From positions 1 to 6,688 of the forward strand of contig CAMYBO010000072.1 of NCBI GenBank assembly GCA_947254045.1: DNA of 6,688 bases, read 5' to 3'. The stretch's first letter is position 1, and each line of letters starts with the position of its first letter. Of the stretch, positions 1 through 6,032 are shown in pieces. This DNA is from an uncultured Granulicatella sp. (GTDB taxonomy: Bacteria; Bacillota; Bacilli; Lactobacillales; Aerococcaceae). The translations under genes and the position numbers were made by a program. Below the pieces are notes generated by a model, which was given only the letters and a program-made list of their open reading frames with translations, was not told the origin of the DNA and did no database searches.

Positions 1-14
1 TATATATTTTGCAT
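1..14 (-). CDS. 5' end of a divergent gene, cut by the window edge
   Basis: On the minus strand an ATG (complement of 12-14) is preceded by a perfect GGAGG (complement of 21-25) with a 6-base spacer, the usual arrangement for a Bacillota gene start. Only the codons for Met-Gln-Asn-Ile and two more bases are present, so the product cannot be identified. An extended -10 promoter at 47-55 on the same strand would give a leader of roughly 25 bases, which supports a real gene. A gene divergent from a sugar-acid operon is often its regulator (for uxuA, a GntR- or LacI-family protein), but that is inference from position only. Confidence 0.6.
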
Positions 15-46
15 AAGAAACCTCCATGTTTTCTATGTTTACAGAG

Positions 47-76
47 ATAATAACATAACTAAAGTAAAAAAGTAAA
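47..76 (-). promoter_or_regulatory. Predicted promoter of the divergent gene
   Basis: Read on the minus strand, TTTACT (complement of 71-76) is followed after 18 bases by TATTAT (complement of 47-52). The -10 is preceded by TGT, giving an extended -10 element. Transcription would begin near position 40, about 26 bases before the minus-strand ATG. The match is by eye against the sigma-A consensus. Confidence 0.5.
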
Positions 77-101
77 TAAAAAATATTTTTTTATAAAAGG
101 G

Positions 102-129
102 TTTACAAAATAAATTTTAATGGTATACT
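102..129 (+). promoter_or_regulatory. Predicted sigma-A promoter of the uxuA operon
   Basis: The -35 TTTACA (102-107) and -10 TATACT (124-129) are separated by 16 bases, and the -10 carries a TGG extension at 121-123 (TGn extended -10). Each hexamer differs from consensus at one position. An A/T-only tract at 73-98, including a 14-base A/T palindrome at 78-91, lies just upstream and could act as an UP element for both divergent promoters. Transcription should start near 136, giving a leader of about 39 bases. A second extended -10-like sequence, TGG TATAAG (132-140), has no -35 at a usable distance. Confidence 0.65.
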
Positions 130-140
130 TTTGGTATAAG
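121..140 (+). promoter_or_regulatory. Candidate operator: tandem TGGTATA repeats over the -10
   Basis: TGGTATA occurs at 121-127 and again at 132-138, exactly 11 bases apart, so both copies face the same side of the helix. The first copy continues to TGGTATAC. This resembles the left half and centre of the proteobacterial UxuR/ExuR (GntR-family) operator, whose core is TGGTATACCA. The site covers the -10 and likely start of transcription, the position expected for a repressor. That a GntR-type regulator binds here is inference. The repeats might also simply be two -10 elements. Confidence 0.35.
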
Positions 141-147
141 TTAACTT

Positions 148-159
148 TGAATCGATTTA
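148..159. promoter_or_regulatory. Candidate CG-centred palindromic operator in the leader
   Basis: AATCGATT (150-157) is a perfect 8-base palindrome, extended to an outer T/A pair at 148/159 with one mismatched pair between. A palindrome centred on CG and placed between promoter and ribosome binding site is typical of LacI-family operators, including CcpA cre sites. It fits the standard cre consensus poorly (three mismatches), so a specific LacI-type regulator is as likely as CcpA. It could also be chance in AT-rich sequence. Confidence 0.25.
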
Positions 160-160
160 C

Positions 161-169
161 GGAAGGTGA
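161..169 (+). promoter_or_regulatory. Ribosome binding site that fixes the uxuA start
   Basis: GGAAGGTGA contains AGGTGA, complementary to the 3' part of the anti-Shine-Dalgarno sequence, and ends 5 bases before the TTG at 175. It overlaps the upstream in-frame GTG (166-168), which argues against use of that codon. A TTG start behind a good site usually means reduced but real initiation. Confidence 0.7.
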
Positions 170-174
170 AAAAA

Positions 175-1236
175 TTGAAATGGACATTTAGATGGTACGG
201 AAATGACGATCCTATTACGTTAGATCATATTCGACAAATTCCTAATATGTATGGGGTTGTGGGAACCTTAGTAAAAAAATTACCAGGGGACCTTTGGACA
301 AAAGAAGAAATTTTAGAATTAAAAACTTCAGTGGAGTCAAAAGGGCTTAGTTTAGCAGGAATTGAAAGTGTATCGATTCATGATTCGATTAAAGCTGGGA
401 CGCCTGAACGAGATCACTATATTGAAATTTACAAGGAAAATATTAAAAATTTAGGAGAACTTGGGGTAAATGTAATTTGTTACAGCTTCAAACCAATATT
501 TGGATGGGCAAAAACGAATCTTGAATATGAATTACCAGATGGTTCTCATACGCTTGAATATGATGATAAAGTAGTCCAACAAATTGAACCTAAGCAAATG
601 TTTGGATTAATAAGTGGACAAACTTCTGGATTTCAATTATCAGGTTGGGAGCCGGAGCGTCTTGCTAAATTTCAAAAATTAGAAGATATGTATAAAGGAA
701 TTACTGAAGAAACATTATTCGAAAATCTTTGTTACTTTTTGGAAAGAGTGATTCCTGTTTGTGAACAATATGGAGTGAAAATGGCGATTCATCCAGATGA
801 TCCACCGTTTGATATGTTTGGTCTTCCTCGTATTACTAAAAATAAAGAAGACATTTTAAAAATTGTAAATGCAGTTGATTCAGATTATAACGGAGTGACA
901 TTATGTACGGGTTCTCTTGGAGCCAATCCAGAAAATGATTTAGTTGAAATTATTCACTCGTTGAAAGGGAAAATTCATTTTGCTCATTTAAGAAATGTAC
1001 AAATTCTTGGAGATAAACATTTCCTAGAATCAGCCCATCTAAGTAAAGAAGGTTCATTAGATATGTATGCTATTGTGAAAGCTTTGCATGACATCGAATT
1101 TGATGGAATTGCTCGTCCTGATCATGGGCGTACAATCTGGGGAGAAGTTGCAAGACCTGGTTATGGATTATATGATCGTGCCATTGGTATTTCATACTTA
1201 CAAGGACTTGAAGAAGCAGTAGAAAAACAAAATTAA
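175..1236 (+). CDS. uxuA: Mannonate dehydratase
   Basis: UxuA converts D-mannonate to 2-keto-3-deoxy-D-gluconate plus water in the cytoplasm, a late step of glucuronate catabolism, using a divalent metal (Mn2+ in characterised members). The TIM-barrel family signature is seen throughout: FRWYG near the N-terminus, ERDHYIEIYK, ICYSFKPIFGW, AIHPDDPP, TLCTGSLG, FAHLRNV and RPDHGRTIWGE. The expected metal ligands are His206, Cys244, His271 and Asp316 (numbered from the TTG), so the active site looks intact. At 353 residues it is full length (family about 350-400). The start chosen is TTG at 175: AGGTGA (164-169) sits 5 bases before it, and the protein then begins MKWTFRWYG like other members. The in-frame GTG at 166 lies inside that ribosome binding site and has no spacing of its own. 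It is the first gene of the operon. No uxuB follows, which is unusual. Confidence 0.95.
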   Translation: MKWTFRWYGNDDPITLDHIRQIPNMYGVVGTLVKKLPGDLWTKEEILELKTSVESKGLSLAGIESVSIHDSIKAGTPERDHYIEIYKENIKNLGELGVNVICYSFKPIFGWAKTNLEYELPDGSHTLEYDDKVVQQIEPKQMFGLISGQTSGFQLSGWEPERLAKFQKLEDMYKGITEETLFENLCYFLERVIPVCEQYGVKMAIHPDDPPFDMFGLPRITKNKEDILKIVNAVDSDYNGVTLCTGSLGANPENDLVEIIHSLKGKIHFAHLRNVQILGDKHFLESAHLSKEGSLDMYAIVKALHDIEFDGIARPDHGRTIWGEVARPGYGLYDRAIGISYLQGLEEAVEKQN

Positions 1237-1259
1237 AGCTTAAAAGGGAGCTATATAAT

Positions 1260-2156
1260 ATGAAAATCGGAATTATAGGTCTCGGTAAAATGGGATTAAA
1301 TTTAGCATTAAATGCTAAGGAACATGATTTTGAAGTAGTGGGTTTTGATGTGTCAGCTGAGTCAATGGAGAAGGCTAAAAAATCAGGATTAAATGTTAGT
1401 AATTCTATAGAAGAATTGATTGGAAATTTAGGTGAAATAAAAGTAGTGATGCTTAGTCTTCCAGCAGGAAAAATTACAAATAGAGTTGTTAATGAATTAT
1501 CAAATATTTTAAACAGAGGCGATGTTGTTATTGATAGCGGAAACTCTAATTATAAAGATAGTTTAATTAACTATCAAACTTTAAAGGAAAAAGAAATATT
1601 TTTCCTTGATTGTGGAACTTCAGGAGGAATGAGTGGAGCAAGAAATGGTGCTTGTCTAATGATTGGAGGAGATCAAGAAGCTTTTGATAAAGTTAAAGAA
1701 TTTTTTGAAGCCATTGCAATTGAAGATGGATGTCTGTTTGTAAATCAACCTTCCGCAGGACACTATTTGAAGATGGTTCATAATGGAGTGGAATATGGGA
1801 TGATGCAAGCCATTGGAGAAGGTTTTAATATTTTGGAACACTCTGGATTTAAATTCAATCATGAAAAGGTAGCAAAAGTTTGGAATAATGGATCTGTTAT
1901 TCGTTCTTGGTTAATGGAGTTAGCTCAAGAAGCTTTTCGTAAAGATCCTAAACTTGAGAAAATTGAAGGTGTGATTGGAAGTAATGGAGAAGCAAAATGG
2001 ACCCTAGAAGAAGCTCTTCGATTAGGAGTGCCGACTCCAGTGATTGCAGATTCGTTGTTTGTAAGAAACTGTAGCTGTGGTACAGATGAGTTCTCAAATA
2101 AACTAGTTTCTTCTTTAAGGAATGAATTTGGTGGCCATGAAATGAAGATGAAATAA
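1260..2156 (+). CDS. 6-phosphogluconate dehydrogenase (decarboxylating), short gnd-related type
   Basis: The family oxidises and decarboxylates 6-phospho-D-gluconate to ribulose 5-phosphate and CO2. Residues 7-12 (GLGKMG) form the dinucleotide-binding loop of the Rossmann fold. Asp30 at the end of the second strand suggests NAD rather than NADP, an inference. The 6PGDH signature DCGTSGGMSGA spans 117-127. Lys171, Asn175 and Glu178 in KMVHNGVEYG match the catalytic Lys/Asn/Glu set, and GSVIRSWL at 211-218 is the conserved C-domain helix. At 298 residues it belongs to the short bacterial form (GntZ/YqeC-like) rather than the roughly 470-residue Gnd. GGGAG at 1246-1250 lies 9 bases before the ATG, and the gene follows uxuA by 23 bases. 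Next to a PTS it would accept a phosphorylated aldonate, as proposed for gluconate-PTS operons of enterococci. Beta-hydroxyacid dehydrogenases are relatives, but the 6PGDH motifs fit better. Confidence 0.88.
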   Translation: MKIGIIGLGKMGLNLALNAKEHDFEVVGFDVSAESMEKAKKSGLNVSNSIEELIGNLGEIKVVMLSLPAGKITNRVVNELSNILNRGDVVIDSGNSNYKDSLINYQTLKEKEIFFLDCGTSGGMSGARNGACLMIGGDQEAFDKVKEFFEAIAIEDGCLFVNQPSAGHYLKMVHNGVEYGMMQAIGEGFNILEHSGFKFNHEKVAKVWNNGSVIRSWLMELAQEAFRKDPKLEKIEGVIGSNGEAKWTLEEALRLGVPTPVIADSLFVRNCSCGTDEFSNKLVSSLRNEFGGHEMKMK

Positions 2157-2174
2157 ATATAGGGGGGGATTTGA

Positions 2175-3182
2175 ATGAGTCATCATAAAATCGCAATTGT
2201 AAACTCTAGTAGTTTTGGAAGAATATTCCCAAAACACTTAGAAAGATTAAGGAAAATTGGTGAAGTTGAATATTTTACCTTTCCACAAGAAATTCCAGGA
2301 AAGGAACTAGCAGAGAATTTAAAAGGGTACGATATTATTATTGCAAGTGTGACTCCTTTTTTTAATGATGAATTCTTTAAACATAAGGATGAATTGCTAT
2401 TAATTTCAAGACATGGAATAGGGTACAACAATGTGGACCTATTAGCAGCAAGAAAACATAATACAATTGTTTCCATTATCCCAGCTCTTGTAGAAAGAGA
2501 AGCAGTTGCTGGTAATAATATAACAAATTTATTAGCAGTTATGAGAAGAACGGTTGGTGCTTTAGATGCGGTTGAAGAAAATCAATGGGAAAATCGAGCT
2601 TCATTTATTGGACATTCTCTATATAACAAAGTAGTGGGGGTTATCGGAATCGGAAATACAGGAGGATGTGTTGCTGAAACACTAAAATTCGGATTTAGAT
2701 GTAGAGTCCTAGCATATGATCCTTATAAAAGTAAATTAGAAATTGAACAACACGGTGCTGAAAAAGTAGGATTTGAAGAATTGATTCGTAATGCAGATAT
2801 TATTTGTTTATGTGCAAATCTTACTGATGAAAATTATCATTTTATTTCAAAAAAGGAAATTGAAATGATGAAACAAAATGTTTATATTTCCAATTCTGCA
2901 CGTGGAGCGTTAGTTGATGAAGAAGCAATTGTAGAAGGGTTAAAGTCTGGTAAAATTGCAGGATTTGCAACTGACGTGTTAGAAGTTGAACCAGGGCGCG
3001 CTGACCATCCATATCTTGCGTTTGAGAATGTAGTTGTTACTCCACATACTTCTGCGTATACCATGGAATGTTTAGAGGCAATGGGCGAAAAATGTGTAGA
3101 AGATTGTGAGATGATTGTCAAAGGGAAGCTTCCGATAAGATCTGTTCAGAGTGAAAGTAGTTATGTGAAAGGAGAAGTATAA
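2175..3182 (+). CDS. D-isomer-specific 2-hydroxyacid dehydrogenase
   Basis: Cytoplasmic NAD-linked enzyme interconverting a 2-keto acid and a D-2-hydroxy acid. The C-terminal part has the nucleotide-binding loop GIGNTG (158-163), with Asp182 in LAYDPY indicating NAD preference. The three catalytic residues are in family contexts: Arg243 in NSARGALVDEEAI, Glu272 in EVEPG and His291 in TPHTSAY. The length of 335 residues is normal. The segment that is usually VAE/VAD plus His, Tyr or Thr reads VAGN here (111-114), losing the common acidic residue. The start is ATG 2175 behind a run of seven G (2162-2168) serving as ribosome binding site, 18 bases after the previous gene. In this context a 2-ketogluconate or 2-keto-6-phosphogluconate reductase feeding the Gnd-like enzyme is attractive, but the sequence alone does not fix the substrate (glyoxylate/hydroxypyruvate reductases look alike). 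Confidence 0.9.
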   Translation: MSHHKIAIVNSSSFGRIFPKHLERLRKIGEVEYFTFPQEIPGKELAENLKGYDIIIASVTPFFNDEFFKHKDELLLISRHGIGYNNVDLLAARKHNTIVSIIPALVEREAVAGNNITNLLAVMRRTVGALDAVEENQWENRASFIGHSLYNKVVGVIGIGNTGGCVAETLKFGFRCRVLAYDPYKSKLEIEQHGAEKVGFEELIRNADIICLCANLTDENYHFISKKEIEMMKQNVYISNSARGALVDEEAIVEGLKSGKIAGFATDVLEVEPGRADHPYLAFENVVVTPHTSAYTMECLEAMGEKCVEDCEMIVKGKLPIRSVQSESSYVKGEV

Positions 3183-4285
3183 TGATTGTCGATTTAAAAG
3201 TAAAGGTTGGTCCACAGTATTATCGTTATGCGGTTAATGCAATTGATGAAGTGGTAAACGTTTTGGATGCTTATAAGGCTAAAACAGTATTAGTTGTTCA
3301 TGGAACTGTTTCATGGGAAAAGGCTAAAGTTTTTTTAACCTTTTTAGATTCAAAAAAATATCGTTTTGTTTTTCATCAATATACAGGTGAATGTAGTTAC
3401 TATGGAACTGATTTAGTTGTAGATAAGGTTAAAACCGAAAATTGTGATTTTGTTATTGGAGTTGGTGGTGGCAAGTTGACTGATTTAGTAGGATATGCCG
3501 CTAATGTAGCGAATATTCCGTTTGGTGTAATTCCCACTTTAACAAGTAACTGCGCTCCTTGGACACCACTTTCTGTAATGTATAAAGAAAATGGAGATTC
3601 TGAAGGGAAAACTGAGCATTTTCTAAAACAAGCAAGTTTCTTTATTACGGATCCAAGATTAGTTATAGATTCTCCAGTTGAGTACTTTGTAGCTGGGATT
3701 GCAGATACTCTTGCTAAATGGTACGAATCAGACTTAATTACTTCTCAAGAGTTTCTACAGTCAGAATCTTTTGTATCACTTGCTAGATATATTGCAAAAA
3801 TGTCAAAAGAGGTTTTAATGAAAAAGGGTAATAAAGCTATCGAAGATATGAGAAAACAAGTACTTAGTGATGAATTTATTCAATGTTCTGAGATAGTATT
3901 TGCAGTAGCAGGTCTTGTAGGTGGTTTGGGTGACAAATATGCTAGGAATGCAGCGGCACATGCCATTCATGATGGGATTGCAAAATATATTCATGAAAGT
4001 CATAATTTTTTACATGGTGAGAAAGTAGCTTACGGGATTTTCTACCAATTAGCATTAGAAAATAAATGGAATATTATTGATGAATTGATACCCTATTATG
4101 AAGAGTTAAATTTACCTCAATCTTTACATCGTATGGGAATTTATCCAGAAGATGAAACAGTGATAAATGATATTGTTAGATTTATAGATAGTAAAGCTAA
4201 AGTTCATTTATTACCAATTGAAATTAATTTTAATTATTTAAAAGAAAAATTATTAGAGTTAGAAGAGTATATCTCTAACAAATAA
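3182..4285 (+). CDS. Iron-ADH/glycerol dehydrogenase family oxidoreductase, HcxA-like
   Basis: The protein belongs to the metal-dependent dehydrogenase superfamily of glycerol dehydrogenase and dehydroquinate synthase. It most resembles E. coli HcxA (YbdH), a 2-oxoacid/hydroxycarboxylate dehydrogenase. Shared segments are the PTL..NCAPWTPLSVMY stretch (118-134), AGIADTLAKWYE (171-182), GLVGGLGDKYARNAAAHAIHDG (244-265) and FLHGEKVAYG (276-285). GVGGGKLTD (93-101) is the nucleotide loop. Predicted metal ligands are Asp175, His260 and His278, with the spacing of bacterial glycerol dehydrogenases. At 367 residues it is full length. Its ATG overlaps the previous stop by one base (TAATG), and AAAGGAG (3168-3174) lies inside the upstream gene, so translation of the two dehydrogenases is probably coupled. 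The substrate is unknown. A sugar acid such as fructuronate/mannonate would explain its place beside uxuA, but this is inference. Classic glycerol dehydrogenase is less likely. Confidence 0.85.
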   Translation: MIVDLKVKVGPQYYRYAVNAIDEVVNVLDAYKAKTVLVVHGTVSWEKAKVFLTFLDSKKYRFVFHQYTGECSYYGTDLVVDKVKTENCDFVIGVGGGKLTDLVGYAANVANIPFGVIPTLTSNCAPWTPLSVMYKENGDSEGKTEHFLKQASFFITDPRLVIDSPVEYFVAGIADTLAKWYESDLITSQEFLQSESFVSLARYIAKMSKEVLMKKGNKAIEDMRKQVLSDEFIQCSEIVFAVAGLVGGLGDKYARNAAAHAIHDGIAKYIHESHNFLHGEKVAYGIFYQLALENKWNIIDELIPYYEELNLPQSLHRMGIYPEDETVINDIVRFIDSKAKVHLLPIEINFNYLKEKLLELEEYISNK

Positions 4286-4300
4286 AGGAGGAATAAGGTA

Positions 4301-5137
4301 ATGGAAACATTATCAGTAGTACAAAGTTTGTTAATTGCCCTTTGGGTAGCAGCTGTTATGTCTAGATGGCTTGGTGGCGGTGCGACATTAACACTTCGCT
4401 TCTCACCATTAATGACTGGTTTAGTTTGCGGAATTATTATGGGAGATATTACCAATGCAATGATTGTTACAGCTGCACTTCAATTAATTTACATGGGAGT
4501 ATTCTCTCCAGGGGGTTCAATGCCTTCAGAGCCTGCAATTGCCGCTGCAATTGCCGTTCCAGTAGCTTTACTAGGTAATTTAACACCGGAAGCAGCTATT
4601 GGGGTTGCCGTCCCAGTTGGATTGTTAGGAAGTTACTTATATCAATTCAGATTCTTCTTAAATACATTTTTAGGAAAATATATGGATCGTGCAGTAGAAA
4701 ATATGGACGATGGTGCAATTAAACGTTCAATTATTTGGTATCCTACTATTGCTTCATTCGTATTATTTGTACCATTAGTATTTGGGGCTTTATATTGGGG
4801 AGCTCCAGTTATTGCAGATGTTATTGTTCAATTAAAAGAAACAGTCGTTCTTCATGTGTTGGAAGTTGTAGGAGGAGGATTAGCAGCAATTGGTATTTCT
4901 ACAACAATCTATGTTATCGGACGTAAAGATTACTTAGTATTCTTCTTATTAGCATACTTCATGAGTGTAATCTTTAAACCTTTAAACATTACAATGGTTA
5001 CTTACGCAATTATTGGTGTTCTTGTGGCTGCTATTTTTGTAATGGTTACAAAAAACAACAATCAACCAGTAGCTGCTAGCCCGGCTGCATCATCAAATAC
5101 TCAATTCAATGATGATGGTGGCGACGATGATTTTTAA
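4301..5137 (+). CDS. PTS mannose/sorbose-family transporter subunit IIC
   Basis: Membrane subunit that, with IID, forms the sugar channel of a mannose-family phosphotransferase system. The EII-Sor signature is clear: GGGATLTLRFSPLMTGLVCG (25-44), GDITNAMIVTAALQLIYMG (48-66) and SPGGSMPSEPAIAAAIAVPVA (69-89). About seven or more hydrophobic segments follow to residue 249. The last 28 residues (251-278) form a polar Asn/Ala/Ser tail ending in an acidic patch, DDGGDDDF, longer than needed for the membrane domain. At 278 residues it is typical length plus tail. AAGGAGG (4285-4291) overlaps the previous stop codon and lies 9 bases before the ATG. Family position predicts a sugar or sugar-acid substrate. 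The neighbouring dehydrogenases favour an aldonate or ketoaldonate rather than mannose or glucose, but specificity is not readable from motifs. Confidence 0.93.
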   Translation: METLSVVQSLLIALWVAAVMSRWLGGGATLTLRFSPLMTGLVCGIIMGDITNAMIVTAALQLIYMGVFSPGGSMPSEPAIAAAIAVPVALLGNLTPEAAIGVAVPVGLLGSYLYQFRFFLNTFLGKYMDRAVENMDDGAIKRSIIWYPTIASFVLFVPLVFGALYWGAPVIADVIVQLKETVVLHVLEVVGGGLAAIGISTTIYVIGRKDYLVFFLLAYFMSVIFKPLNITMVTYAIIGVLVAAIFVMVTKNNNQPVAASPAASSNTQFNDDGGDDDF

Positions 5138-5152
5138 TTGGAGGAATAGATA

Positions 5153-6016
5153 ATGAATACTGAAACAACTCAAAAAAATCCTGCATTAGCTCCTGAAGAA
5201 ATTACTCAAAAGGATGTTACTAAAGCATATTTAAGATGGCACTTTGCAAATGAAATTCCACACTCATTTGATCGTTATCTTGCACCATCATTACTATACG
5301 GAATGATGCCTGTTCTTAAGAAATTATATAAAGATCCAGATAAAAGAAGAGAAGCATACAAGAGACAATTACTCTTTTTCAACACTCAATTAACTTGGGG
5401 TGGTGGGGTCATCAGTGGTTTAATGTCGTCAATGGAAAAAGAAAGAGCTCGTCAAGAGTATGAAAATGAAGAAATTACAATGACTGATGACTTAATGTAC
5501 AATACAAAAGCTGGTCTAATGGGTGCTCTTGCTGGTATCGGGGATGCGATTGACTCAGGTACAATGCAATATATCTTTATTGCGATTGCTGTTCCTTGGG
5601 CTCAAGAAGGTAGTGCGCTAGGTGCGTTATTCCCATTCATTGCATTTGCTTTATATCAAGTCTTAATCGGTTTGTTCTTTGCACGTCAAGGTTTCTCTTT
5701 AGGTAGAAATGCAACTAGTTTAGTTCAAAGTTCAGGAGTTAAAGACGCGATTAGTTTATTGTCAATTTTAGGGTTATTTATGATGGGGATTTTGGCTGGT
5801 AACTATGTTAAAGTAATTTCAAGTTTACAATTTACACTCTCTGGTAAACAATTTGTTATACAAGAATTACTTGACAAAATTGTACCTGGTATTTTACCGT
5901 TAGCAGTAGTAATGGGTGTATATTATTACTTCGTTAAGAAGGGGCTAAAAGTTACCCAAGCATTGTTATGGTTAACATTAATTCTTATAATTCTTGCATC
6001 TATTGGAATTTTATAA
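5153..6016 (+). CDS. PTS mannose/sorbose-family transporter subunit IID
   Basis: Partner of IIC in the membrane complex. The N-terminal 130 residues are largely cytoplasmic and carry family motifs: YLRWHFANE (26-34), LYGMMPVLKKLYKD (48-61), FFNTQLTWGGGVISGLMSSMEKERA (75-99) and TKAGLMGALAGIGDAID (118-134). Hydrophobic membrane segments follow at roughly 138-150, 154-177, 199-220, 243-261 and 267-287. The C-terminus is hydrophobic to the last residue, as usual for IID. At 287 residues it is full length. GGAGG (5140-5144) lies 8 bases before the ATG, and the gap after IIC is 15 bases, so it is in the same transcript. The protein is not itself phosphorylated; phosphate passes from IIB to the sugar in the IIC/IID pore. 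Confidence 0.93.
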   Translation: MNTETTQKNPALAPEEITQKDVTKAYLRWHFANEIPHSFDRYLAPSLLYGMMPVLKKLYKDPDKRREAYKRQLLFFNTQLTWGGGVISGLMSSMEKERARQEYENEEITMTDDLMYNTKAGLMGALAGIGDAIDSGTMQYIFIAIAVPWAQEGSALGALFPFIAFALYQVLIGLFFARQGFSLGRNATSLVQSSGVKDAISLLSILGLFMMGILAGNYVKVISSLQFTLSGKQFVIQELLDKIVPGILPLAVVMGVYYYFVKKGLKVTQALLWLTLILIILASIGIL

Positions 6017-6032
6017 TTTGGAGGTACCAATA

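Noticed and set aside
78..91. A6-TA-T6 palindrome as a transcription terminator
   Set aside because: The potential hairpin is purely A/T and too weak to terminate. Its place between two promoters fits an UP element or bent DNA better.
37..107. Repeat of GTTTACA at 37-43 and 101-107
   Set aside because: A seven-base match in AT-rich DNA is expected by chance; the second copy is explained by the -35 box, and the first has no suitable -10 after it.
146..160. CcpA cre site in the uxuA leader
   Set aside because: Aligned on its central CG, it fails at three positions of the usual consensus, so I list only a generic palindrome.
1656..2476. Open frames on the minus strand inside the Gnd-like and 2-hydroxyacid dehydrogenase genes
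   Set aside because: They lie opposite well-supported genes with conserved motifs, lack ribosome binding sites and have no recognisable domains.
4366..4926. Short +strand frames within the IIC gene, rich in Cys, Ser, Tyr and Arg
   Set aside because: They are out-of-frame readings of the membrane-protein coding sequence with skewed composition and no start signals.
5994..6032. Longer IIB start at ATG 5994
   Set aside because: It would overlap the end of IID by 23 bases, has no good ribosome binding site and adds residues not expected in the family. GGAGG at 6020-6024 clearly serves ATG 6033.
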